A stretch of DNA of 64,000 nt from Rhodosorus marinus (lineage: Eukaryota > Rhodophyta > Stylonematophyceae > Stylonematales > Stylonemataceae). The stretch lies in assembly GCA_029953675.1 (NCBI GenBank), contig JAMWBK010000005.1:62001-126000 (forward strand), written 5' to 3'. Under the pieces are notes generated by a model that saw nothing but the letters and a program-made list of their open reading frames with translations, was not told the origin of the DNA and made no database searches. The translations under genes were made by a program, and so were the position numbers. Positions 62,546 through 64,000 of this stretch are shown piece after piece (positions within the stretch are counted from its first letter, which is position 1; every line of letters begins with the position of its first letter).

Positions 62546-62715
62546 CAGACTAACCCCAGACTAACGTCAGACTAACGTAACTGTAAGCTTTATTGGGCAG
62601 CCGCCTAACCGTGGTCCCAGACTAACGTAACCGTAAAATTTACTGGGCAGCTGCCTACTGCAGCGTATCAAACCCCAGATTAACGTAACGGTAAGCTTTA
62701 CTGGGCAGCTGCCTA
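62546..62715 (-). repeat. Array of E tails separated by GTTACGTTAGTCTGGG
   Basis: Minus strand: E tail, GTTACGTTAATCTGGGG, E tail, GTTACGTTAGTCTGGG, E tail, GTTACGTTAGTCTGAC, then GTTAGTCTGGGG and TTAGTCTGGCG. At least three truncated 3' ends are stacked in the same direction, each followed by the same short word. Confidence 0.8.
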
Positions 62716-62770
62716 CTGCAGCGCAACACTACGTCTAATCCTATCTAGGGAAAAACTTACTGGAACCCCG

Positions 62771-63526
62771 CTACCGGGGTCTCATGCTACGTTCAAAAGA
62801 AAAAACAGGCACCAGCGGATTCTCCAACTGGTCCACGCGCAAAGCGCCTAGTGCTATCTCTGCGTTACCTCGCCATAGTTGCCGGTTTATCTGGGATCTC
62901 ACGTCTCTCAGCTCCTCACTCCTGTGCAGTAGGTGTTTGCAGCTGTCGCGGAGGAACTCTTGTGCTATTTGCCCCGTACGCCCAAACGTCTCTATCGCTA
63001 TCGGGATGAACTTGTCATCCGGTTTCTCGATCACCATCGCTTCCTTGTAGTGAGCGATTTTCCACTTCTCCGCAGCTCTCGCCGCGTATCCGCTATCATC
63101 TTGGCTCCGCCGCAAATATTTTCCCTGTAATGGTGACACCACAGTCACATCCAGCGCATACCTTTGTTTGGTCCTCGGATGCCTAGCAACGATATCAGGT
63201 CGCAGTCCGTAGTTCTCGAAGTACCCCTCAGGTTCTTGCTCTACTTCCATGAACTTCCATCGCCTCAGCCACCGTGCCAGCTCTCTGCAGATTTCGTCGT
63301 GCCTACGTTGCCACAGTCCAGTTGATGTTGGGCAGTGATGAAACCGTTGTACCCCAGTCCTTCCGTGTTTACTCCGGCAACTAGTGCACTTCTCGGTGGT
63401 CCGCAATCCCGGAATTGGCAGCCCCAGCAGTTGTCGACGTTTACCTGCATCTCAACCGCACTCAATTTTTTCGGTGTCAGCGTTGGTATTTCACGCAGCC
63501 AGACTCCCGACCCGGATCCCGCGGCG
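62771..63526 (-). pseudogene. E ORF2 C-terminal remnant (zinc-binding motif and RLE)
   Basis: From SGSGVWLREIPTLTPKKL through a frameshift near 63430 to CTSCRSKHGRTGVQRFHHC, WQRRHDEICRELARW, LRPDIVARHPRTKQRYALDV and the stop in the ACCCCGGTAGCGGGGT hairpin. The RLE part is intact; the RT part was never copied. Confidence 0.85.
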
Positions 63527-63730
63527 GGGGAGTAAAAGAGGTGCTCCGCAACAGAAAGCAGTGCAAGATCTGAGCAAAGCGCGGTAAACGGGCGTGGCAA
63601 GCCACTAAACAAACATAAACCCCTCCAGAAAAATATTTGTAACAAAAGCATCTAAAATTTAGATGCATCAAGTTGCTACACTTGATAGAACAGATACTAC
63701 ACTTGATCTTAGCCAAAAGGCCGAGAAGAT
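63527..63730 (-). ncRNA. U2: U2 snRNA, full-length copy
   Basis: Minus strand starts ATCTTCTCGGCCTTTTGGCT, the conserved U2 5' end with stem I. The branch-site pairing element GTAGTA is at 63700-63695. Stem IIa (ATCAAGT loop ACTTGAT) is 63686-63667, stem IIb GCATCTAAATTTTAGATGC is 63666-63648, Sm-like ATATTTTTCTGG is 63636-63625, stem III GTGGCTTGCCAC is 63605-63594, and stem IV with TTGCACTGC in its loop ends at GAGCACC. The extension TCTTTTACTCCC follows. All helices can form. It sits between E sequences with no visible promoter of its own, so despite intact structure it is probably a retrocopy, not a transcribed gene. Confidence 0.85.
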
Positions 63731-63868
63731 CCCCAGACTAACGTAACCGTAAACTTTACTGGGCAGCTGCCTACTGCAGCGTATCACTAGTGCTACTACT
63801 ATCTAGGGAAAAGCTTACGCTAACCCCGCTACCGGGGTCTCATGCTACATAAGAAAAAACTGGGACCA
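63731..63868 (-). mobile_element. E 3' end, right part inverted
   Basis: Tail GTTACGTTAGTCTGGGG, 3' UTR, hairpin and last codons of E on the minus strand up to TCCACTGGTCCCAG. The sequence then switches to plus-strand E RT at 63871. Confidence 0.8.
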
Positions 63869-64000
63869 GTGGACCCTAGACTACTTTCTACGCTGCCTCG
63901 CCTACCCCTTTGGAAGAACACTTGCACGGGAAGCGGACGCCCGGACGCGTTATCACCTCGATACGCTATTTGGAGGCCTCACTACTACGGCCATCGAGGA
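63869..64000 (+). mobile_element. E RT fragment, plus strand
   Basis: CTAGACTACTTTCTACGCTG onward is nearly identical to 22801-22925 (LDYFLRCLAYPFGRTLAREAD). It continues past the window. With 63731-63868 it forms an inverted pair, as produced by twin-primed insertion of one E copy. Confidence 0.8.

Larger units (their letters stand above)
62673..63747 (-). mobile_element. U2 snRNA-E element chimeric retrocopy
   Basis: Minus strand order: GTTACGTTAGTCTGGGG (63731-63747), complete U2 (63730-63527), E from GCGGGATCCGGGTCGGG (zinc-binding region and RLE) to its tail, then GTTACGTTAATCTGGGG (62673-62689). The two 17-base words differ at one base and bound the whole unit, as a target-site duplication would. 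Because this word is also the E-family tail/target, the duplication is less certain than at 7067-7404. Confidence 0.75.

Noticed and set aside
63527-63730. Simple site-specific insertion of E into a U2 gene
   Set aside because: The candidate duplications enclose U2 together with E, U2 begins exactly at its RNA 5' end, and no U2 sequence follows E; kept as an alternative, not the main reading.

Overview
This is nuclear DNA of a eukaryote. It carries spliceosomal U2 snRNA sequence, eukaryote-type non-LTR and Ty3/Gypsy retrotransposons, and long secreted proteins with no bacterial operon layout or ribosome binding sites. The host genes look intronless and are scattered in a sea of transposable elements, with mid-range GC. 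That style fits a red alga such as a florideophyte, but no sequence here proves the taxon, so treat it as a working guess.

Only four host genes look intact. Two paralogous secreted Gly-rich proteins of about 1,263 and 1,307 residues (10725-14516 + and 24445-28368 -) face each other across a 10-kb transposon island. A secreted protein with RTX-type calcium-binding repeats lies at 42608-44530 (+). An NB-ARC NTPase with about nineteen 44-residue ankyrin-like repeats, shaped like an NLR immune receptor, lies at 46402-49716 (+). A fifth, secreted-type gene at 38365-39463 (-) is broken by frameshifts.

Nearly everything else is retrotransposon. I separate non-LTR families that carry a C-terminal zinc-binding motif and a restriction-like endonuclease (RLE), and name them A, C, D, E and F. 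A: best copy 100-5870 (+), tail of TTCG/TTCA repeats. C: best copy 34691-38160 (+), tail of GTAAAGGATCA-like repeats. D: only 5'-truncated copies, tail of TAAAGTCCAG repeats. E: copies at 19764-23640, 54013-59400 and 59404-62545, tail GTTACGTTAGTCTGGGG. F: one mosaic remnant at 32327-33985. A, C, E and F show reverse transcriptase (RT) sequence, with catalytic motif C as x-H-D-D in place of the usual x-A-D-D. C and E have two ORFs that overlap at ATGA or TAATG. A degraded Ty3/Gypsy element lies at 50342-54000 (-). Insertions are nested up to three deep, several with clear target-site duplications (TSDs).

The most striking observation is U2 snRNA. Three U2 copies (1-99 +, 7236-7404 -, 63527-63730 -) are each fused in sense orientation, at the same U2 3' end, to the 5' side of an RLE retrotransposon copy (A, A and E). 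In two cases direct repeats flank the whole U2-plus-element unit. That points to chimeric retrocopies made by template jumping from element RNA to U2 snRNA, in two different families. The 63527-63730 copy keeps all U2 landmarks: stem I, GTAGTA, stems IIa and IIb, Sm site, stems III and IV.

Layout: 0-7.6 kb, A element, U2-A chimera and A fragments; 7.6-10.7 kb, old repeats; 10.7-14.5 kb, host gene; 14.5-24.4 kb, C, A, D and E island; 24.4-28.4 kb, host paralog; 28.4-30.2 kb, no gene seen; 30.2-38.2 kb, D cluster, F, E and C; 38.3-39.5 kb, pseudogene; 39.8-42.2 kb, A fragments and satellite; 42.6-44.5 kb, RTX gene; 44.6-45.8 kb, E fragments; 46.4-49.7 kb, NLR-like gene; 49.7-54 kb, E fragment and Gypsy; 54-64 kb, nested E, A and D, then the U2-E chimera. 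Boundaries of repeats were judged by eye against other copies in the window and may be off by several bases.
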